A DNA stretch of 64,000 nt from an uncultured Ruminococcus sp. (GTDB lineage: Bacteria; Bacillota; Clostridia; Oscillospirales; Acutalibacteraceae). Numbering within the stretch: the stretch's first letter is position 1; each line of letters opens with the position of its first letter. Both the position numbers and the translations under genes were made by a program. A model generated the notes under the pieces. That model was not told the origin of the DNA. It saw only the letters and a program-made list of their open reading frames with translations, and did not search any database. The DNA is taken from assembly GCA_900539465.1 (NCBI GenBank), contig UQCF01000013.1, positions 10,554 to 74,553 of the forward strand, in the 5' to 3' direction. Of this stretch, positions 1 to 7,365 are shown piece after piece.

Positions 1-12
1 CAAAATATAATC

Positions 13-57
13 AAAACGGCTGACGCAGCAAAAAGCACGTCAGCCGTTTTCAGTTTT
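13..57 (-). terminator. Rho-independent terminator of the agr kinase gene
   Basis: The arms AAAACGGCTGACG (13-25) and CGTCAGCCGTTTT (38-50) are perfectly complementary around a 12-base loop. The distal arm overlaps the stop codon of the AgrC-like kinase gene. A-rich sequence lies to the left, which becomes a T-rich tract on the minus strand. It may work in both directions. Confidence 0.75.
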
Positions 58-1339
58 TAATAAATATTATTACAGTTGTGAATTCGCGTTTGTTCTCGTC
101 ATAGCTCCATTTGTATTCACCGCCGTATTTTGCGGCAATACGTTTAATATTCTTTACGCCGAGACCATGGAATTTTTTATCTTTTTTGGTCGTTATAAGC
201 TCGTTGCCTTTGCTTAGCGGCTTATCGTCGCATGAGTTCACACATGTGAGCATATGAGTGCCTTTGACCTTATTCACCGTGAGCTCTATTTTGCGCTCTC
301 CCGAATTTCTTGCCGCCTCAACCGCATTGTCCAGCACATTGCTGAGCATACTCGTGAGGTCGGTGTTGTCAATAAAATTAAGGTTTGAAGTGTTGGCACT
401 TGCAGAAATCAGCACGCCCGCACCCTCGCAAAGAAGAGTATATTTGTTTATGATAAGATCAAGCATTTTGTTGCCGGTATTGCCGCCGGCAGAGTATTTT
501 TTAAGATCGTCATACACTTTGTCTATGTATTCATCAACCTCGGGATTATCTGCGAGGCTCTTAATTGCAATAAGATGATTTTTCTCATCATGAGCAAACG
601 CACGCATTGCTCTGTTTTGCCTGTCGAGTATATCGTAATACTCCTTATCGGTATTTTCTTTTTCAAGCAACAGCTGAAGACGGCGCAGCTCAAGCTCTTT
701 CTTTGCCGAACGGTCATAAAATATATAAGTTATGATTATTGAAGCCAAGAGAGCAACTGCCGTACCCGTCATCGCATAAGACGTATCTTTATCCAAATTA
801 TTTTCGGTGGCAATGCGCCAAAATATAACAAAGACCGCAAGTGTGCACACGGGGTATGCAAAAAGATAAAACGGTGCTTTCAGCCTGCCGGAATTTTCTT
901 TGCTTACACTGCTTATAAGCGTAACTGCGCGGCACATTATTATTAAAAGCGTTTTGCTTATGGCAACCATCAAGAAATATATGTGGTTATCTATGAGATA
1001 AGCGTTTATATCGCTCTTGAATATCGCCGAGAGCAATATCATTGCCATAAATTCTGAACCGACCATAAGACCGGTCATAACAGCCGAAATAACCACACTC
1101 ATTTGCCATGAACTCTCAAAGCACAGCAAAATGATTGCCAGGTTCATAATAAAATAGAGTATGATATTAAGATAAAGATTGTCTGCTTTTAGAAAAATCA
1201 AAAGATGAACTGCATGAAGCACAAGCGAAACCATGACGGTAGTGACGATTTTTCTTTTGCTGACAAAAATCTCAAACAAAAGCAAAAGCGTTGCGGAAAA
1301 CTCAACTGCATATGAAACGCAGGTCGTGAGTGTATACAT
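50..1339 (-). CDS. AgrC-like sensor histidine kinase (GHKL type)
   Basis: 429 residues. The N-terminal half (about 1-210) is polytopic, with roughly six hydrophobic segments, as expected for a peptide-sensing AgrC-type receptor. A short coiled-coil-like linker leads to an HDEKNHL box with the likely phospho-accepting His250. The GHKL ATPase domain follows, with an N-box NVLDNAVEAA at about 334-343 and a G-box HGLGVKNI at 391-398. It lies one base downstream of the LytTR regulator gene and is surely cotranscribed with it. The nearby agrD/agrB-like genes make it the probable receptor for the locus's own cyclic peptide. The ligand is inferred; the family assignment is firm. Confidence 0.9.
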   Translation of the reverse strand: MYTLTTCVSYAVEFSATLLLLFEIFVSKRKIVTTVMVSLVLHAVHLLIFLKADNLYLNIILYFIMNLAIILLCFESSWQMSVVISAVMTGLMVGSEFMAMILLSAIFKSDINAYLIDNHIYFLMVAISKTLLIIMCRAVTLISSVSKENSGRLKAPFYLFAYPVCTLAVFVIFWRIATENNLDKDTSYAMTGTAVALLASIIITYIFYDRSAKKELELRRLQLLLEKENTDKEYYDILDRQNRAMRAFAHDEKNHLIAIKSLADNPEVDEYIDKVYDDLKKYSAGGNTGNKMLDLIINKYTLLCEGAGVLISASANTSNLNFIDNTDLTSMLSNVLDNAVEAARNSGERKIELTVNKVKGTHMLTCVNSCDDKPLSKGNELITTKKDKKFHGLGVKNIKRIAAKYGGEYKWSYDENKREFTTVIIFIKN

Positions 1340-1340
1340 T

Positions 1341-2042
1341 TTACCTTCCGCCGTAATAGTTTATAAAATAAGTTTTAAATGCGCTTTGTTTGCGATAGGC
1401 TATTGGGATTTTGTATTTATCGTTGAGCGTAACGGAATTTCTCGAATAGTCGGTAATGCAGTTCATATTTATTATGTAGCTTGTATGCACATTATAAAAC
1501 ATGGGCATACTCAGCCTCTCGCGCCAAAACTTCATCTTGGCATCTGCCAAAAACTCGGCGTTTTGCGTAACGACTTTTGTAAAGTTGCCGCTTATTTCAA
1601 CATAAGCAATGTCTTTTATCGCAATTCTTTTTGCTTCTTTGTCGTTTTTTAAATAAATATCCACATTACCGCTTTCAATCATTTTGGTGCAGCGCTCCAG
1701 ACCCGCAATGAGCCTGTCCGCGTCAAGCGGCTTTTTGATAAATCTGAATACGTCAAGGTCCATAGCCTCGTCCAGATATTCTTCGTGTGACGTTATTATA
1801 AAAATAACTATGTGCGGATTTATCTTTTTGAGTTTTGCGGCAATATCGGTTCCGCAGACGTCGCCCATCTCTATATCGAGAAACGCTAAGTCAAAATGCT
1901 CCGGCTCTATTTTATCAAGAGAAATATCGCCGGTATAGACGCGAAACCGAGCCTCGATATTTTTGCTTTTCATAAATGCGCTGACTTCACTTTTTATCCT
2001 ATCGACAAAACAGCTTTCGTCATCACATATAACTACTTTCAC
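1341..2042 (-). CDS. AgrA-like LytTR response regulator
   Basis: 233 residues from a GTG start. I chose GTG at 2042 because a strong GGGAAGG Shine-Dalgarno sits just upstream and the protein then begins MKVVICDDE, the usual receiver start; a TTG further upstream overlaps that ribosome binding site. The receiver domain has acidic residues Asp7/Asp8 and a phospho-acceptor Asp56 (FLDIEM). The C-terminal ~100 residues form a LytTR DNA-binding domain (KDIAYVEISG, YNVHTSYIINM, IPIAYRK). It is the partner of the kinase immediately downstream. LytTR regulators bind paired direct repeats; I could not identify a convincing canonical pair upstream of agrD. Confidence 0.9.
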   Translation of the reverse strand: MKVVICDDESCFVDRIKSEVSAFMKSKNIEARFRVYTGDISLDKIEPEHFDLAFLDIEMGDVCGTDIAAKLKKINPHIVIFIITSHEEYLDEAMDLDVFRFIKKPLDADRLIAGLERCTKMIESGNVDIYLKNDKEAKRIAIKDIAYVEISGNFTKVVTQNAEFLADAKMKFWRERLSMPMFYNVHTSYIINMNCITDYSRNSVTLNDKYKIPIAYRKQSAFKTYFINYYGGR

Positions 2043-2104
2043 AAAAACCTTCCCTTTCAAAAAGATGCGCTGCGAAAAACACGGGACGTTTGAATTTTCG
2101 CAAA

Positions 2105-2443
2105 TCAGAATCTTGTGTCGTCATTGCGATGGATGTAGCAGTCAACAAGCTGCCAGATAGCTTTCTGCTCTTCTTCGGAGCAAGAGGCTACAAGGTCAAC
2201 AACATTTTGCTGAATTTCTTCCTGAATGGTACCTGCAAGAAGGTAGTTGGGGTCGCACTGCAATGCCTGACAGATTTTAAGGAAGCTGTTAAGGCGGGGG
2301 AAGCTCTTGCCGTTCTCAATGTTTGAGATCTGGTTGTCCGATACGCCGATAAGCTCAGCGAGTACGGACTGCTTGATACGCAGCTGTTTGCGGCGCTGCA
2401 TAATACGAAGACCTATAATGTTCTTTTTGATGTTTTCGTTCAT
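2105..2443 (-). CDS. XRE-family transcriptional regulator in the agr locus
   Basis: 112 residues. An HTH_3/XRE domain occupies about residues 10-68 (LRIMQRRKQLRIKQSVLAELIGVSD, shown here only as a region; recognition helix around NQISNIENGKSFP). The C-terminal 45 residues are helical and acidic, of unknown role. The Shine-Dalgarno AAAAGGTGA precedes the ATG. It is divergent from agrD and lies 62 bases upstream of the LytTR regulator in the same direction, so it may head a three-gene regulator operon. The paired ACGT-centred repeats in the divergent promoter region (2504-2556) are candidate operators for it. Its role in agr signalling is inference from position. Confidence 0.85.
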   Translation of the reverse strand: MNENIKKNIIGLRIMQRRKQLRIKQSVLAELIGVSDNQISNIENGKSFPRLNSFLKICQALQCDPNYLLAGTIQEEIQQNVVDLVASCSEEEQKAIWQLVDCYIHRNDDTRF

Positions 2444-2503
2444 TCTTAATCACCTTTTTTCTTGTTTTTACCGTTTCCGGCATTTGGGGGGATATTTTTA
2501 TCT

Positions 2504-2556
2504 AAAACGTAAATCTAATTTGTGCGGAAATAAATTTACGTTTCAAAACGTGAATT
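2504..2556. promoter_or_regulatory. Inverted-repeat operator cluster between XRE regulator and agrD
   Basis: AAACGTAAAT (2505-2514) and ATTTACGTTT (2534-2543) form a perfect inverted repeat with a 19-base spacer. A third, imperfect copy AAAACGTGAAT (2545-2555) follows in the first orientation. The cluster lies in the intergenic space between the XRE regulator and the agrDB genes. It is a likely binding site for the XRE protein or the LytTR regulator; the sequence does not say which. Confidence 0.55.
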
Positions 2557-2625
2557 AGCTGCACTGTCAAATTCTGGTAATTGTTGTGCATTTTTCTTCT
2601 GACGCTGTGCGTTTTTCACAAAATA

Positions 2626-2655
2626 TTGAAACTGCGGCACAGATTACTGTATGAT
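2626..2655 (+). promoter_or_regulatory. Sigma-A-type promoter of agrD-agrB
   Basis: TTGAAA (2626-2631), an 18-base spacer and TATGAT (2650-2655) lie 40 bases upstream of the agrD start. An AGGGGGT ribosome binding site at 2682-2688 lies seven bases before the ATG. Confidence 0.6.
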
Positions 2656-2695
2656 AGTGACTGCCAAGATGAAGTAATTTCAGGGGGTAAAAATT

Positions 2696-2839
2696 ATGTC
2701 AACAAAAATAACCGAAAAAATTTCAAAAGCAATCATCAACGTAGCTGAAAAAACCATTAAAAGAGATGCAAACTCAACCACATCTGCATGGGCATTTCAG
2801 CCCGCTATGCCGACAATGGTAAAGAAATATAAGAAATGA
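2696..2839 (+). CDS. agrD: AgrD-like cyclic autoinducer pre-peptide (serine variant)
   Basis: 47 residues, beginning MSTKITEKISKAI. The layout is that of an AgrD/cyclic lactone autoinducer precursor: an amphipathic leader (1-22), a basic hinge (KRD), a signal core in DANSTTSAWAF (24-34) and a tail QPAMPTMVKKYKK with the family's QP..P element. The ring-closing residue, normally Cys, is a serine: the likely ring is Ser30-Ala-Trp-Ala-Phe34, and the peptide contains no cysteine. That predicts a lactone signal, as known for Staphylococcus intermedius AIP and enterococcal FsrD/GBAP. The stop codon overlaps the agrB start (ATGA), so the two are translationally coupled. Identification rests on position, size and tail motif; exact cleavage sites are inferred. 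Confidence 0.85.
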   Translation: MSTKITEKISKAIINVAEKTIKRDANSTTSAWAFQPAMPTMVKKYKK

Positions 2840-3423
2840 TTTTAAAGCTTTCCGAAAAAGCTGCGTCTGTTTTGGCTGAGAAAAACAGCCTCGATCCGGA
2901 CGACACGGCCTTGATGCAATACGGATTATTCATTATATTATCTCACATATTATATGCAATTATCTGTATCATTTGCTCCGCCGTTTTCGGCGTTATAACG
3001 CAAGGCGTCATTTTTTATTTGGCCTTCAGCTTTCTCAGAAGCTATGCGGGCGGCTACCATGCTTCAACCGAAGCAAGGTGCATCGCATTTTCTTCAGCGG
3101 CAATACTCGTTTGCGTTTATTGCATGTCTCTTTGCGAAAGGTTTGATTTGCGAATACCGTTTGCTGTATCGGCAGCAGCGGCAAGCATAGCGCTTCTTGT
3201 TTTTGCACCTGTTGATTGCAGGGAAAAACCGCTCTCGCAAAAAGAGAAACGCGAATACCGCAAAAAGAGCATTGCGCTGTGGTTGGTTTATATTATCGCC
3301 GTTGCCGTATCCGCGGCCTTGTCGTACTGCAAGATTGCGTATGCGCTCTCGGCGGCAATAATCTTATCCGGTGTAATGGTAACACTCGGATACATAAAAA
3401 ATAAAAAATTTATTAAAAATTAG
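2836..3423 (+). CDS. agrB: AgrB-like accessory gene regulator, signal peptide-processing protease
   Basis: 195 residues with five or so membrane segments. The conserved AgrB active-site stretch RSYAGGYHASTEARC is at about 68-82, giving catalytic His75 and Cys82. AgrB is a membrane cysteine endopeptidase that removes the AgrD C-terminal tail and forms the ring thioester or ester intermediate. The ATG overlaps the agrD stop by four bases. The order agrD-agrB is reversed relative to Staphylococcus agrBD, as is seen in several Clostridia. With the divergent regulator genes it completes a self-contained signal production and sensing locus. Confidence 0.93.
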   Translation: MILKLSEKAASVLAEKNSLDPDDTALMQYGLFIILSHILYAIICIICSAVFGVITQGVIFYLAFSFLRSYAGGYHASTEARCIAFSSAAILVCVYCMSLCERFDLRIPFAVSAAAASIALLVFAPVDCREKPLSQKEKREYRKKSIALWLVYIIAVAVSAALSYCKIAYALSAAIILSGVMVTLGYIKNKKFIKN

Positions 3424-3449
3424 CCAAACGCTTCTTTCTTGGCAAATGA

Positions 3450-3479
3450 GCCGCCGTCAATATCGGCGGCTTTTATTTT
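3450..3479 (+). terminator. Terminator after agrB
   Basis: GCCGCCG (3450-3456) and CGGCGGC (3464-3470) form a perfect GC-rich stem with a seven-base loop, followed by TTTTATTTT. Confidence 0.85.
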
Positions 3480-3506
3480 GCCGAAAATCAAAGCCTTTTA
3501 ATTATA

Positions 3507-4190
3507 TTATATTGTTATTGTCAAGTTGTCAAATGCAACGTCTATTCCAAACGGAGCCATTTCTTTACAAAGCGTTTCGTGGTCGGCGTGAGAGTCGCAA
3601 TCCATATGAGTTATCATAAACCTGTCTGTTCTTTGGGCAAACACCTTTGCCAGCTCTTTAACCATAGCAAGGTTGTTGTGCTCAAATATGCGCCCGTCTC
3701 CGCTGCCCTCGCCTACCGTCGCCTCAAATATCATAAGGTCATATCTGTCTTTCTGAAGCTCCTCGGCAACAGGGCCCAAAAGCCATGCGCCCTCGCCCGA
3801 GTAAAAAATCTTTCTGCCGTCGGTCTTTGATTTTATGACGTAACACTTTGAATTTTTAGCACCCGTATAATTTGCCGGGTAAGCCGTCACGGTAAAAAAT
3901 CTGCTCTCGGCGGTTTTAAAATTCCTGACTTTAAGTTCTTTTGCGCTGAGCTTCAGCATCGCTTTTTTAGAATAGTTGCTCTTGCTCTTATTTGTGCAAA
4001 GAACGGTCTCAACCTCGTCATAAAGACCTGAATAACCGAACTCTTTTTCAAATTTATAGATATCGGGGCCGGGGTCAACTATCATCAAATCATCTATCAT
4101 TATGCTGCTGCAACGTCTGTCGTCACGGCCGTCATAGCTTTTTCTGAGTTCGTTTCTCGGTGTACCCGTGCCCAAAAACTGAATTTTCAC
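3507..4190 (-). CDS. Metallo-beta-lactamase-fold protein with degenerate active site
   Basis: 227 residues starting at a GTG that overlaps the cdd stop (GTGA), with GGAGG seven bases upstream. The fold is recognisable from MKIQFLGTGTP, a VDPGPD strand-turn, YSGEG near the middle and a late ITHMD...HADH stretch, resembling PhnP/RNase Z-like hydrolases. The defining HxHxDH metal motif is missing: where T-H-x-H-x-D-H should stand (residues 66-72) the protein reads T-N-K-S-K-S-N, so all four ligands are substituted. It may be a non-catalytic or altered family member. It is translationally coupled to cytidine deaminase, suggesting a nucleotide-related role, which is inference. Confidence 0.75.
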   Translation of the reverse strand: MKIQFLGTGTPRNELRKSYDGRDDRRCSSIMIDDLMIVDPGPDIYKFEKEFGYSGLYDEVETVLCTNKSKSNYSKKAMLKLSAKELKVRNFKTAESRFFTVTAYPANYTGAKNSKCYVIKSKTDGRKIFYSGEGAWLLGPVAEELQKDRYDLMIFEATVGEGSGDGRIFEHNNLAMVKELAKVFAQRTDRFMITHMDCDSHADHETLCKEMAPFGIDVAFDNLTITI

Positions 4191-4591
4191 TTCAATACCT
4201 CCGATCCGAAGCGCTCCGGCAAAAGTTCGGAAAGCGTGAATGTTTTAACTTCTTCTTCACCCGCGCACAAAATCTTAAAATCGCCTGTGCAAAATTCGCT
4301 CATAACCTGACGGCACACTCCGCACGGGGTGCACACGGATGTGATTTTGCCGCACATTCCGCCGACCACGGCAATAGAATTAAATTCACGCTTGCCGTCC
4401 TCCAACGCTTTAAAGAAAGCCACCCTTTCGGCACATACGGTAGGGGTGTATGCGGCATTCTCTATATTGCAGCCGGTGTAAACCGTGCCGTCTTTGCAAA
4501 GAAGAGCCGCACCGACCTTAAAGTGGGAATACGGCGCATACGCTTTATTCATTGCTCCGTGTGCCAAAAGCACCAAATCCGAGTCTTTCAT
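4187..4591 (-). CDS. cdd: Cytidine deaminase
   Basis: 134 residues from the second in-frame ATG, chosen because GGAG lies nine bases upstream; an ATG 15 bases earlier has no ribosome binding site. It hydrolyses cytidine or deoxycytidine to (deoxy)uridine in pyrimidine salvage. The zinc site is complete: C53-A-E55 in TVCAERVAFF and P89-C90-G-V-C93 in CTPCGVCRQ. Length and motif spacing match the homotetrameric Bacillus-type enzyme. The last bases overlap the start of the metallo-beta-lactamase-fold gene, so the two form a small operon running leftward. Confidence 0.95.
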   Translation of the reverse strand: MKDSDLVLLAHGAMNKAYAPYSHFKVGAALLCKDGTVYTGCNIENAAYTPTVCAERVAFFKALEDGKREFNSIAVVGGMCGKITSVCTPCGVCRQVMSEFCTGDFKILCAGEEEVKTFTLSELLPERFGSEVLK

Positions 4592-4687
4592 ATTAGTTTT
4601 CTCCATTCTAACACGTTCTTAAAAAAATTTCAATTATATTTTTGTTTTTTGCTTGATTTATATTATATTTTTAACGGGGGGTGAAAA

Positions 4688-4716
4688 TTGACATTTTTAG
4701 CTCAATTTGCTATATT
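4688..4716 (+). promoter_or_regulatory. Strong promoter of the nitroreductase gene
   Basis: TTGACA (4688-4693), a 17-base spacer and TATATT (4711-4716), 21 bases before the ATG at 4738. The transcript leader is therefore very short and carries the AAAGGAG ribosome binding site. Confidence 0.75.
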
Positions 4717-4737
4717 ATTGCCAAAGGAGTGTTAAGC

Positions 4738-5274
4738 ATGAACGAAACAATAAACAACATTCTCTCACGTCAGACAATTCGCAGTTATAAAAAAGAGCAG
4801 ATAAGCGACGAGGCGCTCGATACGATTATCAAAGCTGCCGTCAAAGCCCCAAGTGCAAGAAATTTGCAGCCCTGCCACGTCAGATTTATACAAAATCACG
4901 ATTACCTTGAGGGCATAAACAAAGATTTTAAAGAAGTTGTCGGGTACGACACCCCTGCATACACAAGGTGGGATGTAAACCCCGTGTATCAAACCGCGCC
5001 GACCCTCGCGCTTATTTTTGCACAGCACGACGAGGGAATCAATGCGGGAATAATGTGCGAAAACATTGTAATTGCCGCCCAATCGCTCTCGCTCGGCACC
5101 TGCATAATCGGCAGTATAGGCGCACTTTTTGAGGACGAGAGAGCAAACAAATGGAAAAAGCTGTTTGACATACCCGAAAATTATAAATTTCAAATTGCGA
5201 TTGCAATAGGTATTCCCGATGAAAAGCCCGAGATGAAGCCGAGGTTTGATGACAGAATAAAAGTTATAAAATAA
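4738..5274 (+). CDS. Nitroreductase-family flavoprotein
   Basis: 178 residues from the ATG with AAAGGAG upstream; longer in-frame reading would run through the promoter. The FMN-binding N-terminus SRQTIRSYKKEQI is typical, as are PSARNLQPCHVRF (about residues 36-48) and the late LGTCIIGSIG segment, which contact FMN. Members of this NfsA/NfsB-like family reduce nitro compounds, quinones or flavins with NAD(P)H as FMN-containing dimers. The substrate cannot be read from the sequence. The gene is monocistronic, between its own promoter and a clear terminator. Confidence 0.9.
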   Translation: MNETINNILSRQTIRSYKKEQISDEALDTIIKAAVKAPSARNLQPCHVRFIQNHDYLEGINKDFKEVVGYDTPAYTRWDVNPVYQTAPTLALIFAQHDEGINAGIMCENIVIAAQSLSLGTCIIGSIGALFEDERANKWKKLFDIPENYKFQIAIAIGIPDEKPEMKPRFDDRIKVIK

Positions 5275-5279
5275 TTTAA

Positions 5280-5318
5280 CAGGTCTGCATTTTTAGCAAA
5301 ACGGCAGACCTGTTTTTT
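5280..5318 (+). terminator. Terminator after the nitroreductase gene
   Basis: CAGGTCTGC (5280-5288) and GCAGACCTG (5304-5312) are a perfect stem, followed by six T. It reaches the 3' end of the convergent isomerase gene. Confidence 0.9.
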
Positions 5319-5319
5319 A

Positions 5320-6207
5320 TTATTTGTAAGATTCTATTTGTGAAATCAGTATTCTGCCCTTTTTCTGCATAATTTTGAGCGCGTATTCCGAAATTTCCAA
5401 ATCCTTGCCCGCGTCTTTTATAAAATTATCCGCTTCAAAGGTGAAATTGCCGGCATAATTTATATCTGCAAGGGCTTTTGTTATTTCGTCCCAGTTCATT
5501 TCGCCGTAACCGGGCAACGCATGGCAATCGTCCAAATAATCATTATCGTGAACATGAAGCGCACGAACTCTTTTTGCACCCATTTTTCTCAGCGCGTCCT
5601 GAGCCTCGATATTCGTAAGGCTGCAATGACCCAAATCAAGACAGCCGACGATAAATTCGCTGCCGATTTCGTCCAGATACTCACAAAACTCCTCCGGCTG
5701 TGAGCAGACGCTGTCGGTTATGCAGTGCCTTTTGTGGTTATACTGCCACATATTCTCGCACGCAACCTTTATGCCGAACTCCTCGCAGTAAGGAATAAGA
5801 CTTTTATAATAATTGATGTTAAATTCTTTCAAAAACTCTTTGTTTCGGTAATATGGTCTGAAATGAATGGGGTGAACGACAATTATTTCTGCTCCGAGTA
5901 TTGATGCAACCTCCATTGCACGCAAAACTTTTTTATTTGCGACTTTAAGGAACTCGTCCTCGCCCTTATCCAGCGGAAAGCTGAACGGAGCGTGCGCCTG
6001 GGTAAAAGGTATTCCCCTTCTGTCGGCAGTCTCTTTAAGAGAGAGGGCGTATTTTTTATATTCGTCCGTGTTGAGTATGTGCGAATCGTCTGACATGCAA
6101 AACATGGAATAATCTATTGAATCAAAGCCTGCGTCGGCAATCATCTCAATCGCTTTTTTGTCACCGTAAAAATACCCGAGTTGTTCCGTCTGTTCGGTAA
6201 GAAGCAT
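5320..6207 (-). CDS. Sugar phosphate isomerase/epimerase (xylose isomerase-like TIM barrel)
   Basis: 295 residues, ATG seven bases after GGAGG. The AP endonuclease 2/xylose isomerase-like barrel is shown by ADAGFDSIDYSM near the N-terminus, VVHPIHF (about 107-113), VACENMW, CLDLGHC (about 192-198), ALHVHDND and a C-terminal FTFEAD strand. These supply the Glu/His/Asp ligands of a divalent metal site. Family members interconvert keto- and aldo-sugars or inositol derivatives; the substrate is unknown. The acyltransferase gene ends 17 bases upstream, so the pair may be cotranscribed. Confidence 0.85.
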   Translation of the reverse strand: MLLTEQTEQLGYFYGDKKAIEMIADAGFDSIDYSMFCMSDDSHILNTDEYKKYALSLKETADRRGIPFTQAHAPFSFPLDKGEDEFLKVANKKVLRAMEVASILGAEIIVVHPIHFRPYYRNKEFLKEFNINYYKSLIPYCEEFGIKVACENMWQYNHKRHCITDSVCSQPEEFCEYLDEIGSEFIVGCLDLGHCSLTNIEAQDALRKMGAKRVRALHVHDNDYLDDCHALPGYGEMNWDEITKALADINYAGNFTFEADNFIKDAGKDLEISEYALKIMQKKGRILISQIESYK

Positions 6208-6224
6208 AACATAACCTCCGATTA

Positions 6225-7232
6225 TTATTTTTCTTTAAGCTTTGCGCCGTGATCCATAATCTTTTTTAACGCCGCGTCAAAATATTTGTTGGAGCAAATC
6301 AAAACAATCAATGCGCCTGTCAGCAAAATGATCGGCACTCTTGCAACTGCCGGAAGATTTGCCACAGCAGCCGAAAGACCAGGAATTGCAAACACGGCAT
6401 ATATAAAACAGCAATGCGTCACATAAACGCCGAGTGTTCGCGAGCCGAGATATGAAATTCTGCTCTCTTTTGACGGTACAAGGCTTATCAGTGCCATAAC
6501 CAAAATAAGAGAAACCGCAAAAACACCGAGCCTTATAAATCCGCCCCACACGGCGGCATTGCCGATATAAGAATACACGACTCTGCCCGTAACAAACAAT
6601 CTGAAATAAGAAATTTTTTGAGGTATGGCAAAGCAAAGCACTGCCAATGCAGCAACAAACACGGCCGAGATTATTTTTATATATTTTTTGTTAAGAAAAG
6701 CGGTAAGTTTTTCACGGTCGGCAATATAGCCGAGGTAAAAGAAAGGATAAAAGTTGATGGTTCTCAAAATTGCGAACTCGTCCATTACTCGGTGATTATA
6801 TCCGGCAAAAACGCTCAGTATCAACGAAAGCGCAAGCACCCATTGCGGCTTGAATTTTTTTGTATACATGGTTATAAGGTTCATCCAAAACAAAGAGAGA
6901 ACAAACCACGGTATACCGTCGGAGTCAAACAAATAAAGTGTCTTTTCTTTTGCAAATATTGCCGAAAAAATAAAAAGCAAAAATTGCGATATAAAATAAA
7001 GCGTGATGTACGGTAAAATTTTGCCGTAATTTTTATTGTCAACCGTCTTTTTTGAAAACAGACCCGATATAAAAATAAACGCCGGCATATGAAACGTATA
7101 AATAAAAACAAAAAGGCCCTTCATATCGCTGCACGAGCCGTAAAACAAATCCGAAATATGACCGACTACAACAGTAAATATTAAAAACAGCTTTAAATTA
7201 TCCCATTTGGCTATGCGCATTGCGGCACCCAT
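6225..7232 (-). CDS. Membrane acyltransferase (acyltransferase 3 family)
   Basis: 335 residues with about ten transmembrane segments. The family signature is at the N-terminus: RIAKWDNLKLFLIFTVV and, near residue 50, FHMPAFIFISGLFSKK, which carries the conserved His and F-SG motif. These integral membrane enzymes transfer acetyl or other acyl groups to extracytoplasmic carbohydrates, lipids or peptidoglycan. The start is an ATG with GAGGG six bases upstream. The downstream isomerase is 17 bases away. The acceptor molecule is unknown. Confidence 0.85.
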   Translation of the reverse strand: MGAAMRIAKWDNLKLFLIFTVVVGHISDLFYGSCSDMKGLFVFIYTFHMPAFIFISGLFSKKTVDNKNYGKILPYITLYFISQFLLFIFSAIFAKEKTLYLFDSDGIPWFVLSLFWMNLITMYTKKFKPQWVLALSLILSVFAGYNHRVMDEFAILRTINFYPFFYLGYIADREKLTAFLNKKYIKIISAVFVAALAVLCFAIPQKISYFRLFVTGRVVYSYIGNAAVWGGFIRLGVFAVSLILVMALISLVPSKESRISYLGSRTLGVYVTHCCFIYAVFAIPGLSAAVANLPAVARVPIILLTGALIVLICSNKYFDAALKKIMDHGAKLKEK

Positions 7233-7322
7233 CTCAATCCCTCATTTGCAGTTAAAAACATAATTTCTGACATAGAAAATATACCACAACATATGCGATA
7301 TGTCAATTTGACTTTAAAGCTT

Positions 7323-7359
7323 AAAAAAAAGAGTTGCCACAGTGTGAACAACTCTTTTT
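7323..7359 (-). terminator. Terminator of the sigma factor/DUF4349 operon
   Basis: On the minus strand GAGTTG (from 7349-7354) and CAACTC (from 7331-7336) form the stem, with flanking A/T-rich extension and an eight-T tract. It begins seven bases after the DUF4349 stop codon. Confidence 0.8.
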
Positions 7360-7365
7360 CATTAT

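Noticed and set aside
2545..2640. Canonical LytTR direct-repeat pair upstream of agrD
   Set aside because: No pair of 9-base repeats with 12-13 base spacing fitted the consensus; only the ACGT-type repeats are convincing.
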